DNA of 64,000 nt from NCBI GenBank assembly GCA_902363595.1, contig CABJAP010000001.1, forward strand, positions 186,001-250,000, written 5' to 3'. This stretch comes from Clostridia bacterium. Lineage in GTDB: Bacteria > Bacillota > Clostridia > Peptostreptococcales > Anaerovoracaceae. The notes beneath the pieces were generated by a model. That model saw only the letters and a program-made list of their open reading frames with translations, was not told the origin of the DNA and ran no database searches. Position numbers and translations under genes: made by a program. This document shows positions 53,208 to 62,635 of this stretch, piece after piece; positions within the stretch are counted from its first letter, which is position 1, and each line of letters starts with the position of its first letter.

Positions 53208-53554
53208 TTGATCCGAGACTGTTCCCTGCTGGACTTGGTAACTGGGAAAATTTCATGAAAATTTTGTACTTTTTTCGCAAAGTTGTGGGCCAGAGAGGCC
53301 TCATATTGAGAAAAAGGCCGTCTGGCTGCTCGAAGTTTAATTTGAGAGGGCTCAATCGTTGAAAAAGGCGTAAATTTTAAAAAGATTGTTCTGTTTTTTC
53401 CAAAGGATAGCACTTCCATTTAAAAAGCATGATTCACTCTCGCTGGTCAGAATGGTATTTTGAAAATTGCTTGCCGCATCAGTGGTTTCATATGTTACAA
53501 TTAAAGAAATAACGAATATTTTGTAAATAGGAAATGAATGAAAGGATTGAAATT
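53208..53554. other. Intergenic stretch without a recognisable gene
   Basis: About 350 nt after array 2. No coding-like frame, repeat copy or strong terminator was seen. AAAGGA at 53541-53546 belongs to the next gene. Confidence 0.5.
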
Positions 53555-53857
53555 ATGATAAAGATTGAATTGCTAAACGTTTCCGGACAAACCATACAAG
53601 GGCTTTCGATCAAAGAACCCGGCGGTGAAGGACACCCCAATATGCTGATTTTACTTTGCAAAAGGGGATATATTATGTGTGGATATTTGAATCAAGCCGC
53701 AGCGGAAAAGTTTAGCGACGCCGCTGCGATCATCAGTGGCAGCAGCTTTGATGAACTGTTGGAAAACGCTGTAAAAACGGTAACTCCCGAAGCTGAAAAA
53801 CTGGGTGTTACCGTTGGGATGAAAGGCGCAGAGGCTGTTGTAAAACTAAACGGATAA
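53555..53857 (+). CDS. DUF1805 (YunC-like) family protein
   Basis: A protein of about 100 residues from the ATG at 53555, which has AAAGGA eight nt upstream. The length and layout match DUF1805: an N-terminal beta strand region (GQTIQGLSIKEPG), LILLCKRGYIMCGYLN in the middle, and a helical C-terminus (SSFDELLENAVKTVTPEAEKLG). The function of the family is not established. It sits between CRISPR arrays 2 and 3 and seems unrelated to them. Confidence 0.8.
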   Translation: MIKIELLNVSGQTIQGLSIKEPGGEGHPNMLILLCKRGYIMCGYLNQAAAEKFSDAAAIISGSSFDELLENAVKTVTPEAEKLGVTVGMKGAEAVVKLNG

Positions 53858-53875
53858 GGGAAATTGTAAATGCGA

Positions 53876-54035
53876 GGTGCGAAAGGCAAGCGAACATGGA
53901 TTCCCTGGGGCTTTCGCACCTAGAATAAGCTGAATTTAATCGTAAATTGTAAGAGATTTGGGAAAGTAGTTTGAAAACAAGTAGAGTAAAAGCAAAATAG
54001 TAATAAATATCGGAGATATTTTTAACAGTTTTGCA
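53876..54035 (+). promoter_or_regulatory. Leader of CRISPR array 3 with conserved hairpin element
   Basis: A 45-nt element at 53876-53920 starts GGTGCGAAAG and ends CTTTCGCACC, a perfect 10-nt inverted repeat. It is followed by 115 nt of AT-rich sequence ending GTTTTGCA right before the first repeat. The same element and spacing occur at array 4. Confidence 0.8.
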
Positions 54036-54346
54036 GTCGCACCCTTTGTGGGTGCGTGGATTGAAATGGGGATGCTAAAGTCGGCTGCCGACACACTGAT
54101 GTCGCACCCTTTGTGGGTGCGTGGATTGAAATCTGCAGGTGAGAGACTTGAGCAAATATCATTTTGAGTCGCACCCTTTGTGGGTGCGTGGATTGAAATG
54201 TACAAACCGCTACATCTAAGTAATTGCAATAGGCGTCGCATCCCATACGGGGGTAGTGGATTGAAATGCAAGCGGGATCTCATAGCAGTTTGCGAGATAT
54301 TTGTGCCGTACCATACTACAGGGTGTATAAATACTAGATTTGAAAT
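54036..54346 (+). CRISPR. CRISPR array 3, five repeats with a decayed end
   Basis: Three identical 32-nt repeats at 54036, 54101 and 54168 (GTCGCACCCTTTGTGGGTGC then GTGGATTGAAAT). They form a perfect GCACCC/GGGTGC stem. The fourth (54235-54267) has instead the ATCCCATACGGGG core of array 4. A fifth, strongly decayed copy with insertions lies at about 54303-54346. Spacers are 33-35 nt. The leader is on the left. Confidence 0.93.
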
Positions 54347-54811
54347 ACGAACGCAAAATATGATAGCATAAACCATATAGAGGCTGTATTGTATATGTGA
54401 CCAAAAAGGATTTATATACTGATCATATAGTTCTTGCTATTTTTTAACGACATTGTCGAAGGGAGAGCTATAATTTGCAGCGACGTGATTTGCATATTGG
54501 GTCAGCAGAAAAAAGCAAGTCTTTAGAATCTGTCAATATCGAAATTTCAGATAGGAAAGAATTAGTTTGATAGTTTACTGTCCCAAATCACATCGATTGG
54601 AAGTAAGCAACTTAAAAATTGTCAAAGATTGGTTTGAATTCTTCCAAATTTGATACTTTGCCGACTTTCTTCAAGCTTGTATAGAAAAAGTATCAATATA
54701 AAGATAATTACTCTTAAATCCTGATAGTTTTGGATGAAGCTGAATTGGACCACTTCGCATGTCTAAGTAAGTTTTATTTGTTTCTTATTTTAAGCAGTTA
54801 CTAATTTTTTG
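54347..54811. other. Intergenic AT-rich stretch without a recognisable gene
   Basis: About 465 nt between array 3 and the gpmI terminator. The longest frame is a 31-codon one from a TTG near 54475, with no recognised product. No further repeat copies were seen. Confidence 0.5.
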
Positions 54812-54844
54812 CAAAGAGACCTCAAATTCCAGACTTGAGGTCTC
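54812..54844 (-). terminator. Terminator of gpmI
   Basis: GAGACCTCAA (54816-54825) pairs with TTGAGGTCTC (54835-54844), with a T-containing tail on the minus strand. Confidence 0.75.
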
Positions 54845-54854
54845 CTGTATCATT

Positions 54855-56393
54855 TCATAGTTTATTCTTTTTTATCAGACTTTCACCAGTCATCTCGTTC
54901 GGTATAGCAATGCCCATCAGGTCCAACAGCGTTGGAGCCAAATCTGCCAATTTTCCTCCGTCTCTCAGTTGAACAGGGTTATCGGAAATGTGCAACAGCG
55001 GTACTTGATTTAACGAATGAGCTGTAACAACGTTTCCGTTTTCGTCCAACATATTATCCGCATTTCCGTGATCTGCAGTCAACAAAATTTGTCCGTCTTT
55101 TTTTAAAACAGCGTCCACAATCTGGGGCACGCATTTATCCAATGTTTCAATAGCAGCAACGGTAGCTTCCATGATGCCGGTGTGGCCGACCATATCGGCA
55201 TTGGCGAAGTTGAGAATAATTACATCATACTTGTCAGAAGCGATTTCTTCCAAAACTTTTTCCGTGACTAAGTAGGCGCTCATTTCTGGCTGAAGGTCGT
55301 ATGTGGCTACTTTTGGGGAAGGAATCAGGATACGCTTCTCATTTTTATTGGGCGCTTCCACACCACCATTAAAGAAAAAGGTGACATGTGCATATTTTTC
55401 TGTTTCTGCAATGCGCAGCTGAGTCAGTCCTAAATCAGACAAATATTCGCCCAACGTGGCCTTGAGAGACTGCGGGGGGTAAGCAATATGGACATTGGGC
55501 ATTTCCGCATCATATTGAGTCATACAAACATAATAAAGATTCTCAAGTTTTTTCTTGCGTTGAAAACCATCAAATTCGTTTGCAACGAAAGCGCGAGTTA
55601 TTTCCCGTGCCCGATCCGGCCGGAAATTGAACATAATCATTGCATCATTATCATTCACGACCTGTCCATGGTCTATGAATGTAGGCTGAACAAACTCGTC
55701 GTTTTCATCCCTTTCATAGGCAACCTTTAGCGCTTCATCCGCCGAAGCAGCACGAAGGTTGTTTCCAAGTGTCATGGTATCATAAGCTGCGTTTACACGG
55801 TCCCATCGTTTGTCCCTGTCCATGGCATAGTATCTGCCAGCGATGGACGCAATTTTCCCAAGACCGACTTTGTTCATATGCGCTTCCAACTGCTGGATAT
55901 ATGCAGCAGCGCAGCGGGGAGGCACGTCTCGGCCATCTAAGAAGCAATGGACGTATAATTCCTTAACTCCTTTTTCAACGGCCATGTCGATCAAGGCTAA
56001 TAAATGATTAATATGGCTGTGAACTCCTCCATCAGACACTAATCCCAAGAGATGGAGCGCGGAGTGGTTCTTAAGAACGTGCTCCATTGCTTCGTTCATG
56101 ACTGTGTTATTAGAAAACACACCATCTTCGATTTCTTTCGTAATGCGAGTCAGTTCTTGGTATACGATCCGACCAGCACCTATGTTTAAGTGACCAACTT
56201 CCGAGTTTCCCATTTGCCCTTCCGGCAAACCGACTGCTAGGCCGCACGCCTGCAATGTGGTTTTCGGGAATTTAGCAAAAATTTTGTCCAATTCTGGTGT
56301 GTATGCTTGCGCAATGGCGTTTCCATAAGTATCTTTGTTATAGCCAAAACCATCCAAGATCATCAGCATGGTCGGCCGTTTGAAGCTATTCAT
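54855..56393 (-). CDS. gpmI: 2,3-bisphosphoglycerate-independent phosphoglycerate mutase
   Basis: About 512 residues from the ATG at 56393, with GGAGG nine nt upstream on the minus strand; the frame extends five codons further. It interconverts 3- and 2-phosphoglycerate in glycolysis. MLMILDGFG holds the first metal aspartate, and GNSEVGHLNIGAGR the nucleophilic serine. HCFLDGRDVPP, FNFRPDRAREI, NFANADMVGHTG and LLTADHGNADNM are the remaining metal and phosphate sites. It stands alone with its own terminator, flanked on both sides by CRISPR arrays. Confidence 0.97.
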   Translation of the reverse strand: MNSFKRPTMLMILDGFGYNKDTYGNAIAQAYTPELDKIFAKFPKTTLQACGLAVGLPEGQMGNSEVGHLNIGAGRIVYQELTRITKEIEDGVFSNNTVMNEAMEHVLKNHSALHLLGLVSDGGVHSHINHLLALIDMAVEKGVKELYVHCFLDGRDVPPRCAAAYIQQLEAHMNKVGLGKIASIAGRYYAMDRDKRWDRVNAAYDTMTLGNNLRAASADEALKVAYERDENDEFVQPTFIDHGQVVNDNDAMIMFNFRPDRAREITRAFVANEFDGFQRKKKLENLYYVCMTQYDAEMPNVHIAYPPQSLKATLGEYLSDLGLTQLRIAETEKYAHVTFFFNGGVEAPNKNEKRILIPSPKVATYDLQPEMSAYLVTEKVLEEIASDKYDVIILNFANADMVGHTGIMEATVAAIETLDKCVPQIVDAVLKKDGQILLTADHGNADNMLDENGNVVTAHSLNQVPLLHISDNPVQLRDGGKLADLAPTLLDLMGIAIPNEMTGESLIKKNKL

Positions 56394-56793
56394 GTATGTT
56401 ACCTCCATATTAAGAGAAATTTATAAACCAATATCTTATTTATTATATCAAATTCCAGAATAGATTCCTACTTGTTTTTAAACGCTTTCACTGACCAGTT
56501 TTGCCTTGTGGGATCGTCATCATCCGAATTTTGCTTATCCCAGAGGTACAGGCCAATTATTGCAGCTTTAAAAATCTCTTCGAATTATTTGCCGAATCAA
56601 TAGATAGATATGGTACAATAAGATGTATTGAATATTCTTTGCTTAAAGAGATATTCCAATTACGGCAGAGAAATTGGTAAATATCGTGGTTGAAGCGGAT
56701 AGACGTGCCGTTTTCTCTGGTGTGCGTGGTGCGCTCTGCGGAGGAACTTGCTGATGAGGAGCAGTTGAATGAATAAGGAACGCTTTAGCTGGT

Positions 56794-56953
56794 GGTGCGA
56801 AAGGCAAGTGAACATGGATTCCCAGGGGCTTTCGCACCAGTTAAAAGGTGAAATTGGGGTATAAATGATAGTAATTTTGGAGATGTTATGGAATTTGGGT
56901 AGGTTAAAAACAAACTAGTTATGAATATATGAGGTATGCTTTATAGTTTTGCA
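56794..56953 (+). promoter_or_regulatory. Leader of CRISPR array 4 with conserved hairpin element
   Basis: The 45-nt element (56794-56838) starts GGTGCGAAAG and ends CTTTCGCACC. It is followed by 115 nt ending GTTTTGCA at the first repeat. The upstream part of this spacer (56394-56793) holds no gene I recognise; one frame near 56650-56751 (PITAEKLVNIVVEADRRAVF) may be a small remnant. Confidence 0.8.
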
Positions 56954-57932
56954 GTCGCATCCCATACGGGGTGCGTGGATTGAAATGCAGACAAGAAGCG
57001 TATTTAAAATACAGGCTAAAGTCGCATCCCATACGGGGTGCGTGGATTGAAATTTGATGAAGCACAATTAATTTTTAATAGCCGGAATGTCGCATCCCAT
57101 ACGGGGTGCGTGGATTGAAATTTCCGGGTACTTACAAAATCAAGCGAACAAGTATGTCGCATCCCATACGGGGTGCGTGGATTGAAATTCCTGCAACTGA
57201 TAGTTAGCCGCTATATCGACATGTCGCATCCCATACGGGGTGCGTGGATTGAAATTTAAACTGTTTTATGATCTCGTTTGCTACATCCTGTCGCATCCCA
57301 TACGGGGTGCGTGGATTGAAATACTCTGCCTTGCATAAGAGTGAGCGCAATTTGTGGGTCGCATCCCATACGGGGTGCGTGGATTGAAATCAAAAATGTA
57401 GCTTTGTGAATACCATCTTGGATCATGTCGCATCCCATACGGGGTGCGTGGATTGAAATCGGCCTTCGCTTTAAACGTAATCGTCGCAGTCTCCGTCGCA
57501 TCCCATACGGGGTGCGTGGATTGAAATAAAAAATGAGCATAGATGCTGGCAAACTATGGCTTGGTCGCATCCCATACGGGGTGCGTGGATTGAAATCAAA
57601 TCTCCTACCCATACGCCGCCAGTCACAAATGTCGCATCCCATACGGGGTGCGTGGATTGAAATGATGGGATATAATCCGCTTACAACGATCATCAGCGGT
57701 CGCATCCCATACGGGGTGCGTGGATTGAAATCACAGCCGGCGCAGTAAAAACCGGTGAAGTAGAAGTCGCATCCCATACGGGGTGCGTGGATTGAAATTA
57801 ATGTAAATTGAACTCTATCCCCTACTATACCAGTCGCATCCCATACGGGGTGCGTGGATTGAAATCAGGGACGAACCGGCCAATCAGATGCTAGGACAGG
57901 TCGCATCCCATACGGGGTGCGTGGATTGAAAT
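56954..57932 (+). CRISPR. CRISPR array 4, type I-C-like, 15 identical repeats
   Basis: Fifteen identical 33-nt repeats (GTCGCATCCC, ATACGGGGTGCG, TGGATTGAAAT). They begin at 56954, 57021, 57089, 57156, 57223, 57290, 57358, 57427, 57495, 57564, 57631, 57699, 57766, 57833 and 57900. Spacers are 34-36 nt and all different. No decay is seen at either end, which suggests the most recently active of the four arrays. The leader is on the left. The nearest genes are gpmI and addA; no cas genes are present. Confidence 0.98.
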
Positions 57933-58339
57933 GACAAAATGATAATTTTTTGAAACTCCAGTTGTTATTGAATCGTTTCGTTACCAATAACTATCTGAAT
58001 AAGCGCTTCCTGGCAGCAATCACGATATTGGGCCAGCTGACATACAAGTGATCCTGCTTTTCCACGAAGTATATCTTGAACGCCGGATTGAAAAAAGGGT
58101 TAGTAGAAACCAAATAAAACTTGCTGAGATGCGGCCCGTAAGGTATCCTATTCTTAACCTCTCAGTAATGACGGAATCAGCGGTAAAATAAGATGCTGTC
58201 AATTCCATCTAAAAGCCAGCCGCAACCAAACAACTGACCAACACCAAAACAGAAACTTGAACAATGAGAAGGCGAAGCCCCAACCGGATGTTGGGTGCTG
58301 GATCTTTACATTCATATATTAGGAGGAATAAATAGTAGG
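57933..58339. other. Spacer between array 4 and addA
   Basis: About 400 nt. Two short coding-like pieces on the plus strand (LLNRFVTNNYLNKRFLAAI and, after a stop, LLFHEVYLERRIEKRV) lack starts and ribosome binding sites and match no protein I recognise. They may be gene remnants. AGGAGG at 58321-58326 serves addA. Confidence 0.4.
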
Positions 58340-61300
58340 ATGAAATGGACAAAACAGCAGCAAGAAGCCATTAACCTGCGCGACCATAATATACTAGTCT
58401 CCGCTGCCGCCGGCTCAGGAAAAACGGCGGTGCTTGTAGAGCGGATCAAACAGCTGATTTTAAAAGACAGGATCGGCCTCAACCAGTTTCTGATCGTGAC
58501 CTTTACCAATGCGGCTGCTTCAGAAATGAAAGAAAAACTCATTGCCGCCATCACAAAAGCCATTGAGGAGGACCCGCAAAGTTCAGCTTTCTTGAGAAAA
58601 CAGCTGGATTTGGCGGCTAATGCCAATATCAGCACCTTCCATTCGTTTGCCCTGGAAGTAATTCGCAGATATTTTTATCTGATCGACATTGAGCCCAACT
58701 TTAAAATCGGCGATGAAGGCACTGTGGAAATCATGAAATGGGACACGATCGATCAACTTTTTTCGGATTGTTTTGAAGCAGAAGACCCGGAATTTCTGGA
58801 GTTTCTCCGAGCCTACGCTTCTGACCGCAGCGAACACGCCCTCAAAGAAAATTTATTGAACCTTTACACCACCATCCGCAGCATACCCCATCCGCTTCAA
58901 TGGCTGGATACGCATATAAAAGACCTGGATTTCTCAAAAGAACGGTTCGGAGAAAGCCCCCTGGCCCAGTTCATAATGCAAGACCTGAAAACAAGCGTTT
59001 CCCAAATTCTTGACGGCTTCAGACAGGCCGGCCAACTGGCGGAAACGGCGGGAACGGAAGGCATCTATCATAAGAATCAAGAGGACTTGGAGGCCCTTGA
59101 GCCTTTGGAAAGAATGGCGAAAACCGGAGATTTGGAAGGGATAGGGAGGCTCCTTGCTACCTTTAAAGCCAATACCATGCGTGCGGGAAAAGCCGAAAAA
59201 GAAGATTACGAGCAAATAAAAGAAGAGATGAAAGCCAGCCGGGATTTCAGCAAAAAAATGATCAGCGGGTTGAAAGAGCGATATTTCGCCCAGACCATGG
59301 ATACCTATGTGGAGGATTTGCAGAGTGTCTATCCAGCCGCGCGCTATTTGCAGAACTTGCTTTTGGAATTTGACCGTCGTTTTCGCGAGGCAAAACTGGA
59401 AAAGAACTTGATTGATTTCAGCGATATTGAACATTATGCTCTCGAAATTCTGGAACATGAGGAAGCTGCCAAAGAGTACAGAGAAAAATTTGCCTGCATT
59501 TTTATCGATGAATATCAGGACAGCAATGTATTGCAGGACACCTTGATCGACCGCATCCGAAGAGAAAATAACCTCTTTATGGTGGGGGATATCAAACAGA
59601 GCATTTATAAGTTCCGGCTGGCGGAACCGGAGATTTTCCAGGCAAAATACCAGCAATACGCCTCCGGCAAAAACAAATTCGACACCAAAATTGACCTGAA
59701 CCAAAATTTTAGAAGCAAGGGCCGAGTGATCGCTGCTGTAAACGGCGTATTTGAAAAAATCATGAAAGGCTACGATCAGGATGCCGCTTTGTATCAGGGT
59801 GTTCCTTATGAAGGTGAGCTGGATTACAAGACGCAGCTTCATATTGTAGACAGCAGAATTACCGAGGACATGGACCTGGATGAAGATGTGGCTGAGATGA
59901 AAAATGCCCAGCTGGAAGCCCATGCAGCCGCCGGTATTATCCGGGAACTGCTTGGAAAACCCATCTTTGATGTGAAAAAAAATTGCCAGAGAGCTGTTAC
60001 AAAACGGGATATTGTAATTTTGATGCGAGGAACGAAGAACTATGCTGATGTCTTTCAGGAAATTTTTACGGAACTGGATATTCCTTCTTATGTGGACGAC
60101 AGCGGCGGATATTTTGATACCATCGAGATCCAAGTGTTTCTCAACCTCTTAAAAGTGATCGATAACAAACGCCAGGATCTTCCCCTTCTAAGCGTGTTAC
60201 GTTCAGCGATCTTTCATTTTTCCATCGATGAACTGATCCACGTCCGGCTTGCATATAAAGATGTCTCGTATTTTGAAGCATTCCAGAAGTTTGCTGATGG
60301 GACAGAGGAGCGAGAGCTTTCGGAAAAATGTGCCGATGTACTAGAAAAACTACGGATATACCGAGAAATGGCGCAGGTACTGCCGCTGGAAGAGTTCATA
60401 TGGAAATTGATGTGGGAAACAGAGTACTACACCTATTGCGGCGCTTTGCCGGCCGGACAGCAAAGGCAGGCTAATCTGAGAGCGCTGGCGGATAAGGCCA
60501 AAGATTTCCAGGAAACCGGACGGGGCGGCATCTATGGGTTTCTTACCTATATACAGGCGCTGGAAAACCGGAAAGTGCCCACCGGACAGGTAAAGCTCAT
60601 CAATGAAAACGACGATATTGTCAGAATTATGACCATTCACAAAAGCAAGGGCCTAGAATTTCCAGTTGTCATTGCAGCTGGCCTGGGAAAACGTTTTAAT
60701 TTCAATAAAACCGGGAAAGGATTCATTGCCCATAAAGACCTGGGGTTGGGCCTGACCCGGGTGGAATATAAGGAGCACTGGTATCGAAAGACCCTTATGC
60801 AGACTGCCATTGAACGGAAGATGCGCCAAGAAGATTTGGAAGAGGAGCTTCGAATCCTTTATGTGGCATTTACAAGAGCTATGGACCAGCTAATCCTTTT
60901 AGGCACCAGCAAAACCATCGAAGATGGACAGCCTAAACCGTCTCCAGCCAAGAACTGCTTTCTCGATTATTTAATTCCGCTAATCCAGGAAGGAGAGTTG
61001 GATCTACACCTGCACGATAGGACTCAGCTCACCGGAGAAAGCCGGCAGCGGGGACAGAACCGTGAAAAGGTCAGGAACTATTTTTTAGAGAGCGCGGACC
61101 AATCGCTTTTGCAGGAGCCGCTGTACCAGGAAATCGATCGAAGGTTCTCCTTTCAGTATAAGAATTTGGCCGCTTTATCCAAAAAATCCAAATACTCGGT
61201 TACAGAGCTGAGCCGAATGGGAAGCGAGCATGCAGAAGAAGAAATCGCTCTCAGGTCTCCGGCATTTTTACAGGGAACGCAAGACTTTACCGCAGCTCAG

Positions 61301-61825
61301 CGGGGGACGATTATGCATAAAGTCATGGAGTGTATTAACTTTGCCCAGGCGCTGTCGCAGACAAGGGCAGGGAAGGGCGAGGAATATGTGCGCACCCAAG
61401 TTAAGCGGATGGAAGAACAGGAACTTCTGCTGCCGGATGAGGCGCAGGCCGTGGAATGCGATAAAATAGCGGCATTTTTCCAAAGCGACATTGGTGTGCG
61501 CGCGGCCAAAGCCGATCAGCTGTACAAGGAAACGGAATTCAATCTGCTGAAAGAGGTGGACGGCACAGAAGTAATGGTTCAGGGTGTGATTGACTGCTAT
61601 TTTGAGGAAGAAGATTATTTAGTTTTAATTGACTATAAAAATAGTTATGTAAATAAAAAAGATCGAGAACAGGCGCTGCGGAAACTGAAACAAACATATG
61701 AGGGCCAAGTCCAAATCTATCAGGAAGCTTTGGAAATTATCCGTCAAAAGCCGGTCGCGGAAGCATGTTTATACCTTTTTAGTGAAAATGACTGGATCAG
61801 CTATCACACAAATAACAACGGATGA
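58340..61825 (+). CDS. addA: ATP-dependent helicase/nuclease subunit A
   Basis: About 1161 residues from the ATG at 58340; AGGAGG lies about 13 nt upstream, rather far. It is the helicase-nuclease subunit of the AddAB double-strand-break repair complex. Walker A is SAAAGSGKTAVLVERI, and Walker B is CIFIDEYQD. VGDIKQSIYKFRLAEP, MTIHKSKGLEFPVV and LYVAFTRAMDQL are UvrD-type motifs. The C-terminal RecB-like nuclease has GTIMHKVMECI, VIDCYF and LIDYKNSY. In most Bacillota addB lies directly upstream; here that place is taken by CRISPR array 4 and no addB is in the window. Confidence 0.95.
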   Translation: MKWTKQQQEAINLRDHNILVSAAAGSGKTAVLVERIKQLILKDRIGLNQFLIVTFTNAAASEMKEKLIAAITKAIEEDPQSSAFLRKQLDLAANANISTFHSFALEVIRRYFYLIDIEPNFKIGDEGTVEIMKWDTIDQLFSDCFEAEDPEFLEFLRAYASDRSEHALKENLLNLYTTIRSIPHPLQWLDTHIKDLDFSKERFGESPLAQFIMQDLKTSVSQILDGFRQAGQLAETAGTEGIYHKNQEDLEALEPLERMAKTGDLEGIGRLLATFKANTMRAGKAEKEDYEQIKEEMKASRDFSKKMISGLKERYFAQTMDTYVEDLQSVYPAARYLQNLLLEFDRRFREAKLEKNLIDFSDIEHYALEILEHEEAAKEYREKFACIFIDEYQDSNVLQDTLIDRIRRENNLFMVGDIKQSIYKFRLAEPEIFQAKYQQYASGKNKFDTKIDLNQNFRSKGRVIAAVNGVFEKIMKGYDQDAALYQGVPYEGELDYKTQLHIVDSRITEDMDLDEDVAEMKNAQLEAHAAAGIIRELLGKPIFDVKKNCQRAVTKRDIVILMRGTKNYADVFQEIFTELDIPSYVDDSGGYFDTIEIQVFLNLLKVIDNKRQDLPLLSVLRSAIFHFSIDELIHVRLAYKDVSYFEAFQKFADGTEERELSEKCADVLEKLRIYREMAQVLPLEEFIWKLMWETEYYTYCGALPAGQQRQANLRALADKAKDFQETGRGGIYGFLTYIQALENRKVPTGQVKLINENDDIVRIMTIHKSKGLEFPVVIAAGLGKRFNFNKTGKGFIAHKDLGLGLTRVEYKEHWYRKTLMQTAIERKMRQEDLEEELRILYVAFTRAMDQLILLGTSKTIEDGQPKPSPAKNCFLDYLIPLIQEGELDLHLHDRTQLTGESRQRGQNREKVRNYFLESADQSLLQEPLYQEIDRRFSFQYKNLAALSKKSKYSVTELSRMGSEHAEEEIALRSPAFLQGTQDFTAAQRGTIMHKVMECINFAQALSQTRAGKGEEYVRTQVKRMEEQELLLPDEAQAVECDKIAAFFQSDIGVRAAKADQLYKETEFNLLKEVDGTEVMVQGVIDCYFEEEDYLVLIDYKNSYVNKKDREQALRKLKQTYEGQVQIYQEALEIIRQKPVAEACLYLFSENDWISYHTNNNG

Positions 61826-61896
61826 ACGCAATTCCCTCAACCGGTCGACACCTTATCCTGTCATAATGAGGAAAACGATAAGAAAGAGGTAATGAA

Positions 61897-62430
61897 ATGG
61901 GAGATAAAGCCGAGATCGGAGTGAAAGTAAAGAAGAAAAGTTCGTTGTGCAGAAAAGGTGTGATCGGGCTGTATGTGTGTGCCGGATTATCGCTGATATG
62001 CGTCATTTATATGCTGTATTATTCGATTACCTATGTATCGAGTTATTACGCCAGCTATGGAATGTCCATATCGGAAGGAATTAAAGATGTAATTCAATAT
62101 GTGGCTTCCAGTACAGGAAACTATCTGGGATTTGCCATATTGTTTTTTGCAGCTGCCGTTATTTTAAAAAAGGTGGATGCTCTTTCACCAAAACCGGAAG
62201 TGGCTCAACAGCAGATTGAGCTGGAGAATACCTTTAAAGAGCAGCTGACAGGAGCTGTACCAAAGGAAGAAGCACTGGAAACCGAAGAGGAACCGCAGCA
62301 AGACGCGGAGCTTGAAACCCCGGAAGGAGAAATGGAGGCTGAAGCGCTGGAGGAAGCAGCGGGCGAACCGGAAACACAAGAGGAAGGCGATTCGGTAGAA
62401 CTTCAAGAGGGAGAGAAAAAAGAAAGCTAG
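61897..62430 (+). CDS. Membrane protein with acidic C-terminal tail
   Basis: A 177-residue protein. A basic N-terminus, two membrane helices (about residues 22-45 and 68-88) and a long tail rich in Glu, Ala and Gln (about 95-177). AAGAGG precedes the ATG. It lies 71 nt after addA in the same direction. No family is recognised; the layout resembles the DUF308 protein tail at 20501 in composition only. Confidence 0.75.
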   Translation: MGDKAEIGVKVKKKSSLCRKGVIGLYVCAGLSLICVIYMLYYSITYVSSYYASYGMSISEGIKDVIQYVASSTGNYLGFAILFFAAAVILKKVDALSPKPEVAQQQIELENTFKEQLTGAVPKEEALETEEEPQQDAELETPEGEMEAEALEEAAGEPETQEEGDSVELQEGEKKES

Positions 62431-62453
62431 GAGATAAATAAAAAAGTCAGGAC

Positions 62454-62492
62454 ATCCTCGTGCCTCTTAGCAGGCTGCGGGGATTCTTTTAT
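62454..62492 (+). terminator. Terminator after the acidic-tail membrane protein
   Basis: ATCCTCGTGCCT pairs imperfectly with AGGCTGCGGGGAT (one G-U pair, one bulge) around CTTAGC, then TTCTTTT. Confidence 0.7.
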
Positions 62493-62635
62493 CTTTTGCC
62501 AATATCTTTTCTCAGCGAGAGATTTGCCTTTGACACCCGCTGTAAAATCCCTTACACTATTACATAGGACAATTTATATATGTTTTCGCATTTAAAGAAA
62601 AAATAGGATCTTTTGTATATCGAAGGAGGAAAACG

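Noticed and set aside
57256..57777. A 173-codon minus-strand frame with repeated FNPRTPYGMR text
   Set aside because: It is CRISPR array 4 read through because repeat plus spacer lengths keep a frame open; no start signal or family.
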